Positions 16,465 through 23,630 of a stretch of 49,163 nucleotides of DNA are shown here, one piece after another (within the stretch, counting starts at the first letter, position 1; each line of letters begins with the position of its first letter). The stretch comes from JAAYEA01 sp012689325 (GTDB taxonomy: Bacteria; Chloroflexota; Anaerolineae; JAAYEA01). The DNA is taken from NCBI GenBank assembly GCA_036841525.1, contig DAITVZ010000032.1, positions 1 through 49,163 on the forward strand. Direction: 5' to 3'. The notes below the pieces were generated by a model that saw only the letters and a list, made by a program, of their open reading frames with translations, ran no database searches and had not been told where the DNA came from. A program made the position numbers and the translations under genes.

Positions 16465-17919
16465 GTGTCTATTCGCGCGCGCCTCACCCTCTGGTATGCC
16501 GCCCTGCTGGCGGTGCTGCTCGTCGCCTTTGACGTGGCGGTCTACCTGGCCCTCTCGCGCAACCTCTACCTCTCCGCGGATCGCACCATCACGGCGCGGG
16601 CGCAGGAGGTCAGCAACGCCATCTCGCAGGTGCTGGCGGCTCGCGCGGACCCCGCCTCGTACCTGTTGCGGGAACGCGTCGTGCTGCCGGATATCGACGT
16701 CTTTGCCTCACCCGAGATGTACGTGCAGGTGCTCACGGCGGGCGGGCAGTTGGTGGCCAAGTCAGAGAACCTGGGCGACCAGTTCCTGCCCCTCTCCAAC
16801 GCCACGCTCGACCAAGTCCTGGAGGGCGGAGAGTCCCTGTTGGAGACGACCCTGGCTCGCCAGTCGCCGCTGCGGCAGATCAGCGCGCCGATCTGGTTCG
16901 GCCAGCAGGTGGTGGGGGTGGCGCAGGTGGGGCGCTCGCTCCAGGATATCGAGGACACCCTGCGGCAATTGCGCAACCTGCTGCTGGCCGGCTCGCTGGC
17001 GGGGCTGGCGGTGGCCACGGGCGTCGGGTCGCTCCTGGCGCGGCGGGCGCTGCATCCCATCGACGATATCACCCGCACCGCCAACAGCATCATCGAGGCG
17101 CAGGACCTGGGCCGCCGCCTGGATCACCGCGGCCCCCCGGACGAGGTGGGCCGGCTGGCCAGCACCTTTAACCGGATGCTGGCGCGCATCGAGGGGCTGT
17201 TTCGCTCGCAGCAGAGCTTTATCGCCGACGTCAGCCACGAGCTGCGCTCGCCGCTGACCGCCGTCACCGGCCACCTGGACCTGTTGGCGCGAGAAGAGTG
17301 CGCGGGGACCCAGCGTCGCGACATCCTCGCCACGGCGCGGGGCGAGACGGAGCGCATGGCCCGGCTGGTGGCGGACCTGCTGCTGCTGGCCCAGGCCGAT
17401 GCCGGCGTGCGGCTGGGGGCGGAGCCGGTGGAGCTGGACACGCTGCTGCTCGAGGTCTATCGCCAGAGCAAGCCGCTGGCCCAGGGTGTGCAGTTGCGCC
17501 TCGGTCAGGAGGACCAGGCGTTGGTCACGGGCGACCCGGACCGGCTGAAGCAGCTCTTGCTCAACCTGGTGGACAATGCCCTCAAGTATACCCCCGAAGG
17601 CGGGACGGTGACGTTGGACCTGGAGCGCGTCAGCGACGCCGCTGGCGAGTGGGCCCGCGTCACCGTCACCGATACCGGCATCGGCATCCCCGCGGAGGAG
17701 CTGCCGCGCATCTTTGAGCGCTTTTACCGGGTGGACAAGGCCCGCTCGCGCGCTCAGGGCGGCACGGGATTGGGCCTCTCCATCGCCCAATGGATCGCCG
17801 AGGCCCACGGCGGGCGCATCACCGTCGCTAGCGAGGTGGGCCAGGGGAGCGCCTTCACCCTCTGGCTGCCGATGGGAGGAGCGCACCACCGAGGCACAGA
17901 GGGCGCAGAGAAGAGATAA
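16465..17919 (+). CDS. HAMP-domain sensor histidine kinase
   Basis: A 484-residue membrane kinase: TM1 near 10-30, an extracytoplasmic sensor region of about 130 residues, TM2 near 170-192, HAMP, then HisKA with phospho-acceptor His258 (VSHELRSPL). The ATPase domain has N-box Asn371 (NLVDNALKY), DTGIGIP and GGTGLGLSIA. GTG at 16465 is chosen because GGGAGGAG lies 5 nt upstream. The last 11-12 codons (from about 17883) are read from a GCACCACCGAGG-type dispersed repeat, giving an AHHRGTEGAEKR tail, so the native C-terminus was probably replaced or extended by the repeat. Confidence 0.95.
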   Translation: MSIRARLTLWYAALLAVLLVAFDVAVYLALSRNLYLSADRTITARAQEVSNAISQVLAARADPASYLLRERVVLPDIDVFASPEMYVQVLTAGGQLVAKSENLGDQFLPLSNATLDQVLEGGESLLETTLARQSPLRQISAPIWFGQQVVGVAQVGRSLQDIEDTLRQLRNLLLAGSLAGLAVATGVGSLLARRALHPIDDITRTANSIIEAQDLGRRLDHRGPPDEVGRLASTFNRMLARIEGLFRSQQSFIADVSHELRSPLTAVTGHLDLLAREECAGTQRRDILATARGETERMARLVADLLLLAQADAGVRLGAEPVELDTLLLEVYRQSKPLAQGVQLRLGQEDQALVTGDPDRLKQLLLNLVDNALKYTPEGGTVTLDLERVSDAAGEWARVTVTDTGIGIPAEELPRIFERFYRVDKARSRAQGGTGLGLSIAQWIAEAHGGRITVASEVGQGSAFTLWLPMGGAHHRGTEGAEKR

Positions 17920-18272
17920 GGGACGGGACGCGGATTCGGAGGATGGACACGGATGCCCAGATCCGGATCTTTCGGCCTTCTCGGTTCGTTTCCATCCATG
18001 TCAGGGTGTGAGGCCAGTCAAGGGCGCTCAATCCAGGCCAGGGCGGATCGGGGTGAACACCAGCCAGGCCTGGGCGAACACCAGCCGGATCGGGGTGAAC
18101 ACCAGCCAGGCCAGGGCGAACACCAGCCGGATCGGGGTGAACACCGGCCAGGCCAGGGCGAACACAAGGTTCGCCCCTCCTCCTCATGCCGTCCCTACCT
18201 CTTTGCCTCGTTGGTGCGTTCTTCTCCTCCTGTCCCATCCTTTTCTCTGCGTCCTCCGCGTCTCGGTGGTGC
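17883..18272. repeat. inverted pair of GCACC-GAGG repeats flanking a repeat-rich gap
   Basis: A copy at 17883-17916 (inside the kinase end) and an inverted copy at 18241-18272 bracket the 430-bp region before the next gene. Between them lie a fragment of the GGACGCGGAT-type hairpin (about 17928-18010) and the 21-bp tandem array. I see no convincing gene in 17920-18350. Confidence 0.7.
18051..18176 (+). repeat. 21-bp tandem repeat array (six units)
   Basis: Six contiguous 21-bp units alternate between two types, GGGTGAACACCAGCCAGGCC-like and GGGCGAACACCAGCCGGATC-like, giving a 42-bp higher-order period. The last unit changes into the hairpin GGGCGAAC..GTTCGCCC. There are no spacers, so it is not CRISPR. 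Read in one frame it would encode a heptapeptide repeat, but that frame has no ribosome site or homology. Confidence 0.9.
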
Positions 18273-18350
18273 ATCCTCCTCCTCCCGCGAAACCCCGCGT
18301 GCCTTGCCGCGTATATATGACAGCATGTGCGCTCGAAAAGGAGGGGACAG

Positions 18351-18872
18351 ATGAAGAACAAACGCGGGGACCTGGTGGGCGGGCTGATCCTCATCGTGCT
18401 GGGGCTCTTGTTCGCCGCCTGGCGGCTGCTGCCTGGCTTTCGGGAGTGGCTTGATTTCGACTTTTCCTGGCCGCTGATCGTGGTGGGGGTAGGGTTCGTG
18501 ATGCTGGTGTTGGGCCTGATCGGCAGCGAGCCGGGGATGGCCATCCCCGCCTGCATCGTGATGGGCGTCGGCGGCATCCTGTGGTATCAGAACGCGACCG
18601 GCAAGTGGGAGAGCTGGTCCTATGCCTGGGCCCTGATCCCCGGCTTTGCCGGAGTCGGCACGGTGCTTTCCAGCCTGTTGGGCGGCAAGGAAAAAGTCGT
18701 TGATGGGCTCTATGCTGTCCTGACCAGCCTGGTCCTGTTTGTCATCTTTGGGTCGGCCTTCGGGGCCTTTGGCTTCCTGGGCGACTATTGGCCGATCCTC
18801 CTGATCGCGTTGGGGCTGTTCCTGCTGGGGCGAGGCTTCTTTCGCAAGTCGAGCGTAGGAGGGGCGCAGTGA
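18351..18872 (+). CDS. small polytopic membrane protein
   Basis: A 173-residue protein with four or more hydrophobic segments (residues about 8-25, 38-58, 65-80, 125-165), rich in Gly and Leu. Motifs such as WPLIVVGVG and WPILLIALGLFLLGRG resemble the LiaF-type transmembrane domain (DUF5668) in the last gene of this cluster. AAAGGAGGGGAC precedes the ATG at 18351. Its stop overlaps the next GTG (GTGA). Function unknown; the context suggests envelope stress or membrane homeostasis. Confidence 0.82.
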   Translation: MKNKRGDLVGGLILIVLGLLFAAWRLLPGFREWLDFDFSWPLIVVGVGFVMLVLGLIGSEPGMAIPACIVMGVGGILWYQNATGKWESWSYAWALIPGFAGVGTVLSSLLGGKEKVVDGLYAVLTSLVLFVIFGSAFGAFGFLGDYWPILLIALGLFLLGRGFFRKSSVGGAQ

Positions 18873-19525
18873 ATCTCAAAAAGATCGATCTCAACATCGG
18901 TTGGGGCATCCTGCTGATCGTCCTGGGGCTGCTCTTTGGCCTGCAAAGCCTTGGGCTGGTGGGCACAGGGACGCTCTGGGGCTGGGTCTGGGCCTTTATC
19001 TTTGGCGCGGGTGGACTGGTCTTCCTTTATTGGTTCCTGTCGGACCGCGAACAGTGGTGGGCGGTCATCCCTGGGTTTACGCTACTGGGGCTGGGCGCGT
19101 TGGTGGCCCTCGGCAGCACGGGCCTCAGGCTGGCCGGCGAGCTCGGCGGCGCGCTCTTTATGGGGTCCATCGCCGCGGCCTTTTGGGTGGTCTATTTGCG
19201 GAACCGCGCCGCCTGGTGGGCGATCATCCCCGGCGGGGTGCTGGCGACGCTGGCGCTGGTGATCCTGGCCAGCAACCTGGTGAGCGGGGAGGCGGTGGGC
19301 GGCCTCTTTTTCCTGGGGATGGCGGCGACCTTTGGGCTGGTGTACCTATTCGCCAATCCCGAGCGGCGCATGACCTGGGCGCTGATCCCCGGGGCCATCC
19401 TGGGGGTGATGGGGCTTTTGCTGCTGGCGGCCTCGTCCAGCCTGCTGGGCTACCTGTGGCCGCTGGCGCTCATCGGCGTGGGCGGATATTTGGTGCTGCG
19501 CGTCTTGATGCGGCGCGCGGAGTAG
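18869..19525 (+). CDS. polytopic membrane protein
   Basis: A 218-residue protein with about seven hydrophobic segments in an evenly spaced pattern, and repeated WALIPG/WWAVIPG/WWAIIPG motifs that suggest internal duplication. It begins with GTG at 18869, overlapping the stop of the preceding gene, with TAGGAGGGG upstream. The repeated WxxIPG unit also occurs in its upstream neighbour (WALIPGFAG), so the two are probably paralogues. Function unknown. Confidence 0.82.
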   Translation: MNLKKIDLNIGWGILLIVLGLLFGLQSLGLVGTGTLWGWVWAFIFGAGGLVFLYWFLSDREQWWAVIPGFTLLGLGALVALGSTGLRLAGELGGALFMGSIAAAFWVVYLRNRAAWWAIIPGGVLATLALVILASNLVSGEAVGGLFFLGMAATFGLVYLFANPERRMTWALIPGAILGVMGLLLLAASSSLLGYLWPLALIGVGGYLVLRVLMRRAE

Positions 19526-19596
19526 AGGCGAATCGAACGGCCGCCGCGGGTTAGGGGCACTCTGCCCGCGGCCGGCCGACAGAGGGGAGCGAGATC

Positions 19597-20043
19597 ATGA
19601 ACAAGTGGCATCGTATCGAGGAAGGGCGGATGTTCGGCGGCGTCTGCGTCGGGCTGGCCGCCCATCTGGACCTGGACATCAAGCTAGTGCGAGCGTTTTT
19701 CATCGTCGCCGCCATGCTGGGCGGGGTAGGGCTGGTGGTCTACCTGGCGCTGTGGGTGACCACGCCGCTGGAAGGGCAAGCGCCCGAGGAAAAAGAGGCG
19801 GTCATGCGCGCAGGGTGGGCGGAGGTGCAGTCCGAGGCTCGCACCCTGGGCAGCGAGCTGCAGAGCGCGCTGGAGCGGGACGATCCGCGCACGCGGATGG
19901 TGGCCCGGTGGGCGCTGGCGATCCTGGTGGCCCTGGCGGCCAAGCGCCTGGCGCACCGGCGCGTCGCCATCCATGTGGAGCACGACCAGGACAAAGCGTG
20001 CTGCGAGAGCGCCGAGAGCGCCGGCAGCGCAGAGCAGGAATAG
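19597..20043 (+). CDS. PspC-domain membrane protein
   Basis: A 148-residue protein with an N-terminal PspC domain (RMFGGVCVGLAAHLDLDIKLVRAFF, then a TM near 28-52). PspC proteins are inner-membrane stress sensors in phage-shock and Lia-type responses. A second hydrophobic stretch lies near 105-115. The C-terminal tail is polar, Glu/Ser-rich and contains two Cys. GGGGAGCGAG precedes the ATG at 19597. A second PspC gene follows, 62 bp downstream. Confidence 0.9.
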   Translation: MNKWHRIEEGRMFGGVCVGLAAHLDLDIKLVRAFFIVAAMLGGVGLVVYLALWVTTPLEGQAPEEKEAVMRAGWAEVQSEARTLGSELQSALERDDPRTRMVARWALAILVALAAKRLAHRRVAIHVEHDQDKACCESAESAGSAEQE

Positions 20044-20105
20044 GGGCGCGCGACGGGAGCGAGCATCGGATGCACGGATGCCCGACACCTTGAGGGAGGT
20101 TGAGG

Positions 20106-20561
20106 ATGCAAGGCAAGCTATATCGCAGTCGCACGAACCAGATGCTAGGCGGCGTCTGCGCGGGGCTCAGTCGCTACCTGAACGTCGACGTGAGCTGGGT
20201 GCGGATCATCTTTATGCTGCTGGCGGTGACCAACGGCGCCGGCCTGTGGATCTATTTGGCGCTGTGGCTCCTCCTGCCGCTGGAAGATGTGGAGGATTCC
20301 ACCGTGCAGGCCAATATCCGCGCCAGCGCCGCCGAGATGCGGGGCCGGCTCGATGGGTTGGGCCACCAGGCCCAGCGCACCATCGGCTCCGCTAGCCCGC
20401 AGACGATCCTGCTCCTGGGCGGGGCGCTGGTGGTGCTGGGCGTGCTGACCTTTCTGCGGCGCTTTGGCTGGCTGCGCTGGCTCAACCTCGGTTATCTCTG
20501 GCCGCTGTTGGTGATCGGCGTCGGCGTCTGGATGTTGGTTCGCTACTTCAAGGAGAAATAG
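20106..20561 (+). CDS. PspC-domain membrane protein with C-terminal LiaF-type helices
   Basis: A 151-residue protein: PspC domain (NQMLGGVCAGLSRYLNVD, TM near 35-58), a short soluble linker, then two hydrophobic segments (about 97-112 and 128-146) with YLWPLLVIGVGVW, the WPxxxIGxG motif of LiaF-like proteins. The ATG at 20106 follows GAGGGAGGT; a TTG six bases earlier is less likely. It is coupled to the LiaF-like gene, which starts 3 nt after its stop. Confidence 0.9.
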   Translation: MQGKLYRSRTNQMLGGVCAGLSRYLNVDVSWVRIIFMLLAVTNGAGLWIYLALWLLLPLEDVEDSTVQANIRASAAEMRGRLDGLGHQAQRTIGSASPQTILLLGGALVVLGVLTFLRRFGWLRWLNLGYLWPLLVIGVGVWMLVRYFKEK

Positions 20562-20564
20562 ACC

Positions 20565-21473
20565 ATGGCTGAGCAGAGCAGGACCCGTCGAAGTGGGGTG
20601 GTGGGGCCGCTGATCCTCATCGGCCTCGGTTTGATCTTTCTGGGCAACAACCTGGGCTGGCTCGACTGGAGCATCTGGACCACCTTGTTGCGCATCTGGC
20701 CGGTCTTTTTGATCGCGGCAGGGATCGATCTGCTCTTTGGGCGGCGCTCCACCCTGGGCGCGCTGGCGGCGGTGGTGCTCATCGTCGCCGTTTTCGCCGC
20801 GGCGCTCTACCTATCCTGGCGGCCGCTGAGCGGCGATCGGCTGGCTGGCGAGGAGCTGGTGAAGCCTCTGCAAGGGGCCGCTCGCGCCGAGGTGACCTTG
20901 GAGCGCGCCGCGGGCAAGCTGGAGGTCAGCGCGCTGCAGAGCTCCGCCAACTTGGTGGAGGGCACGCTGGATATGCGGCAGGACGAAAAGGCCCGCGTGG
21001 AATACGAGGTCAAGGACGGGACGGCGATCCTGAGCGCCCGCAACGAGGGCAACACCGTCGGCCCCACGGTCACCGACGCCGGACGATATACCTGGGATAT
21101 CCGCCTGAATGACGCGGTCCCCATGGCCCTGGACATCACCGTGGCCGCGGGCGAAAGCGACCTCGATCTGACCAAGCTGGATGTGGAGGACCTGCGGATC
21201 AGCCTGGCGGTGGGCGCCAACAAGGTGATCCTGCCGCAGGATGGCATGTACAAGGCCGACATCAGCGGCGCCGTGGGGAGCATCGAGGTGGTGGTGCCGC
21301 GGGGGCTGGCGGCGCGGGTCAGCTTTGGCACCGCGCTGGTGGGCCGCGACCTGGTCGGCGAGTGGGACCAGGACGGCAATGTCTATACCACCCCTGGCTA
21401 TGCCACCGCCGAGAGCCGGGTGGACCTGAACATCGGCCTGGCGCTGGGCGGCGTCAAGTTGCGCAGAGAATGA
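20565..21473 (+). CDS. LiaF-like protein (DUF5668 membrane domain plus cell-wall-active antibiotics response domain)
   Basis: A 302-residue protein. Helices near 12-28, 38-56 and 62-82 form a LiaF-type membrane domain. The C-terminal half is a beta-rich extracytoplasmic or cytoplasmic domain similar to DUF2154/LiaF_C (repeating DLDLTKLDVEDLRISLAVGA pattern). In Firmicutes, LiaF restrains the LiaRS two-component system that answers cell-wall antibiotics. Here the linked regulator is OmpR-type, not NarL-type, so the wiring would differ. AAGGAGAAAT precedes the ATG. Confidence 0.88.
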   Translation: MAEQSRTRRSGVVGPLILIGLGLIFLGNNLGWLDWSIWTTLLRIWPVFLIAAGIDLLFGRRSTLGALAAVVLIVAVFAAALYLSWRPLSGDRLAGEELVKPLQGAARAEVTLERAAGKLEVSALQSSANLVEGTLDMRQDEKARVEYEVKDGTAILSARNEGNTVGPTVTDAGRYTWDIRLNDAVPMALDITVAAGESDLDLTKLDVEDLRISLAVGANKVILPQDGMYKADISGAVGSIEVVVPRGLAARVSFGTALVGRDLVGEWDQDGNVYTTPGYATAESRVDLNIGLALGGVKLRRE

Positions 21474-21492
21474 TCGGGCGGGGCCGTGGTTG

Positions 21493-21608
21493 AGCCAGGG
21501 ACCGAGGTCCCTGGCTGAATCTGGCAAGTCCCAACGGCATTCCATGCCGCAGGGACTTGCCAGAACGCCATTCCATGGCGCTGAGCCGGTGAATCGAATT
21601 CACCGGCT
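21493..21608. repeat. mosaic palindromic repeat, copy 2
   Basis: Four palindromes: AGCCAGGGACC-GA-matching arm (21493-21516); stem CTGGCAAGTCCC/GGGACTTGCCAG (21521-21532 and 21552-21563) with loop GGCAT-TCC-ATGCC (21536-21548); CGCCAT-TCC-ATGGCG (21566-21580); and AGCCGGTGAAT-CGA-matching arm (21584-21608). Relative to 9629-9723 the core hairpin is reversed and one extra palindrome is present. It lies between convergent genes. Confidence 0.88.
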
Positions 21609-21634
21609 CCTCTATTTCCGGCTTCGCCCCCTGC

Positions 21635-22417
21635 CTATTCCTTGCCCCCCAGCGGCTTGCCGGTGGGCCGCCAGATCCGCTCCGGCGGCAGGCCAAGCTG
21701 CTCGACCACCCGCCAGGCCGCCTCGATGTGCTCCAGCCGGTGGATGTCGTGGGCGTCCGATCCGACGGTGAACAAGGCCCCCTCGCTGGCGATGACCCCC
21801 AGGTACTCGACGTATTCTTTGACATAATCGCTGGAATAGGCGGGGTTGACCAGGTTGGCGCAGGCGTTGATCTCGATGGCCGTGCCGCTATCCCGGGCCG
21901 CTTGCCCCAGCTCGCGAGCATAGGCCACGGGGACCGCCTTCATCGTGTCGAACCAGGGCCAGCCGCGCTGCTCGAAGGTCTTTTTGCCGAACCAGTAGGG
22001 GTGCACCAGCACCTGCACCAGCGGGTCGGCGCAGGTCTTGAGGTGGTGGCGGTGCTGGATCTCCACGATCTGACGCAGGTCGTAGCTCTCCACGTAGGGG
22101 CTGTGGATGCCGCCGATGGCGAACTGGAAGCCCAGCTCGTCCCGCACCTCGGGGCTATAGGCGAACTCGCCGTCGCAGCTCTGATAGTTCAGCTCGACGC
22201 CGAAATAGACCGCGATATCGGTCTGGAGCGCGGCGATCTCGTCGCGGATGGGGCGGTGCAGCGGCAGCTTGTCCAGCGTGTTGAGGTGGTCGGTGATGCC
22301 CATCACCTTCACCCCCAGCCGCTCGCATTCGGCCAGCATGGCGGGTATCTCCATGGTGCCATTGGCGCAGCCCAGGTACTTGGTGTGCATGTGCAGGTCG
22401 TAATGTGGTGACTTCAT
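21635..22417 (-). CDS. PHP-domain metal-dependent hydrolase
   Basis: A 260-residue PHP domain with the expected metal ligands: HMH in YDLHMHTKY, GITDH, a Glu in FGVELNY, His in GGIHS and in VHPYW, and SDAHD near the end. PHP enzymes include histidinol phosphatases and other phosphoesterases; the substrate cannot be assigned. GGAGGAGAC precedes the ATG. It starts 39 nt after the URO-D-family gene on the same strand and probably shares its transcript. Confidence 0.92.
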   Translation of the reverse strand: MKSPHYDLHMHTKYLGCANGTMEIPAMLAECERLGVKVMGITDHLNTLDKLPLHRPIRDEIAALQTDIAVYFGVELNYQSCDGEFAYSPEVRDELGFQFAIGGIHSPYVESYDLRQIVEIQHRHHLKTCADPLVQVLVHPYWFGKKTFEQRGWPWFDTMKAVPVAYARELGQAARDSGTAIEINACANLVNPAYSSDYVKEYVEYLGVIASEGALFTVGSDAHDIHRLEHIEAAWRVVEQLGLPPERIWRPTGKPLGGKE

Positions 22418-22456
22418 GTCTCCTCCGAACGGTTGGTTGGTCTCCGCGGCGCCGGT

Positions 22457-23473
22457 TCAGCGGCTGGCCCCGCGGGCGGCGTATTCCCTCAGCAAGGTGA
22501 TGTAGAGGCGATACATCTCGAGCGAGACGTCGGGCGGCGTCTGGTGGTCGACCGAGGGGACATAATAGCCGCTCCGCATCACCGGCAGGAGCCGCTCGAA
22601 TTCCTGGCGCATGGCCGACTCGCCCAGGTGCATCACCGTCTTGTCAAAGGCGCCGATCATCCGCCAGCGCGGGTGGGCGGCGCGGATCACGGCCACGTCC
22701 ACGCCCGCCATCCGCTCCAGCGGGCTGATCCCCTCGATGCCGACCTCTTCCAGCCAGGGGATCACCGGCATGATATCGCCGTCCGAGTCCACCGTCACGA
22801 CGATGCCGCGCTCCTTCAGCTCGGGGACGATGCGCCGGTAATAGGGGGCCATGAACGCGTCGTAGAGCTTCTTGGAGAGCATTGGCCCGTGGTTATAGGA
22901 CATGTCCTCGGCGAAGGTCATCACGTCCGGCGTCAGGAACTCGCAGAGCTGGCGCACGGCGCGCAAGTTGTACTCCAGGAGGTCTTGGTTGATGCGGTGG
23001 AGCAGCTCGGGCTGGTCATAGTAGCCGTAGAGGTGCCCCTCGATGCCCATGACCTCGCGCGGGAACCAGAAAAAGCCGTCGATCTGCATCCAGACAAAGA
23101 CCTCGCCGCGCGCCTGCTCCGCGGCGACGGCCCGCCAGGACGCGGGGTCAAACTGCGGCCCGGCGTGGAGCACCTCGGCTACCCTCTCGTAATCCTCTGG
23201 CCGCGCCAAGAGCCCCTGGCTGCGGGCCCAGCCCGCGGGGCGGAGCCCGTTGAGGATGCCGCGCGGGTGCAGCCAGATCCAGCGGTGACCGTCCAGCCCC
23301 ATATGGCGCTGGACCTGCTCGTAGGAGAGGCCGGGCGGCAGCCCCTCGCCGACCCAGCGATCCTGCGTTTCCTTCCACCAGGGGATCCACTCGATCACCG
23401 GCAGCCGGTCCACCGGCTCGCCGCGCATGACCCGCCGGAAGCGCTCCCGGACGCTCATCTTGCTCTCGCCCAT
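22457..23473 (-). CDS. uroporphyrinogen decarboxylase family protein, second paralogue
   Basis: A 338-residue URO-D-superfamily barrel starting MGESKMSVRERFRRVMRGEPVDRLP. The segment GIVVTVDSDGDIMP occupies the place where corrinoid methyltransferases have their His and Cys zinc ligands. It lacks both, so simple zinc-thiolate methyl transfer looks unlikely. AAGGGGG precedes the ATG at 23473. It has a strong divergent promoter and is followed by the PHP gene. It is distant from the paralogue at 7174-8235. Function unknown. Confidence 0.87.
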   Translation of the reverse strand: MGESKMSVRERFRRVMRGEPVDRLPVIEWIPWWKETQDRWVGEGLPPGLSYEQVQRHMGLDGHRWIWLHPRGILNGLRPAGWARSQGLLARPEDYERVAEVLHAGPQFDPASWRAVAAEQARGEVFVWMQIDGFFWFPREVMGIEGHLYGYYDQPELLHRINQDLLEYNLRAVRQLCEFLTPDVMTFAEDMSYNHGPMLSKKLYDAFMAPYYRRIVPELKERGIVVTVDSDGDIMPVIPWLEEVGIEGISPLERMAGVDVAVIRAAHPRWRMIGAFDKTVMHLGESAMRQEFERLLPVMRSGYYVPSVDHQTPPDVSLEMYRLYITLLREYAARGASR

Positions 23474-23494
23474 GCGACCCCCTTTCTGCCGTGC

Positions 23495-23522
23495 AGGATA
23501 GCCGAAACCGGTGCGTTGTCAA
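23495..23522 (-). promoter_or_regulatory. strong sigma-70-type promoter of the URO-D/PHP operon
   Basis: Minus strand: TTGACA (23517-23522), a 16-bp spacer, then TATCCT (23495-23500), about 22 nt before the ATG at 23473. Confidence 0.65.
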
Positions 23523-23532
23523 CCAAGCGGAT

Positions 23533-23561
23533 TTGACTCGAAGGCCAATCGGATGTAGCCT
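23533..23561 (+). promoter_or_regulatory. divergent promoter of the Gfo/Idh/MocA gene
   Basis: TTGACT (23533-23538), a 17-bp spacer, then TAGCCT (23556-23561), about 70 nt before the ATG at 23631. It is almost back-to-back with the minus-strand promoter, which would allow joint control. Confidence 0.5.
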
Positions 23562-23630
23562 ACGCGCCGTTTGTGAGAAAAGCGGTCCCCGCCAGCCTGT
23601 ATGGCGGGAGACCAAAATACGGGAGGGAAC

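Noticed and set aside
18051..18176. CRISPR array
   Set aside because: The 21-bp units are contiguous, with no unique spacers, and no cas genes are nearby.
17953..18354. Frame encoding GEHQPDR-type heptapeptide repeats
   Set aside because: It lies within a tandem repeat and dispersed repeats, without a ribosome site; the repeat explains the open frame.
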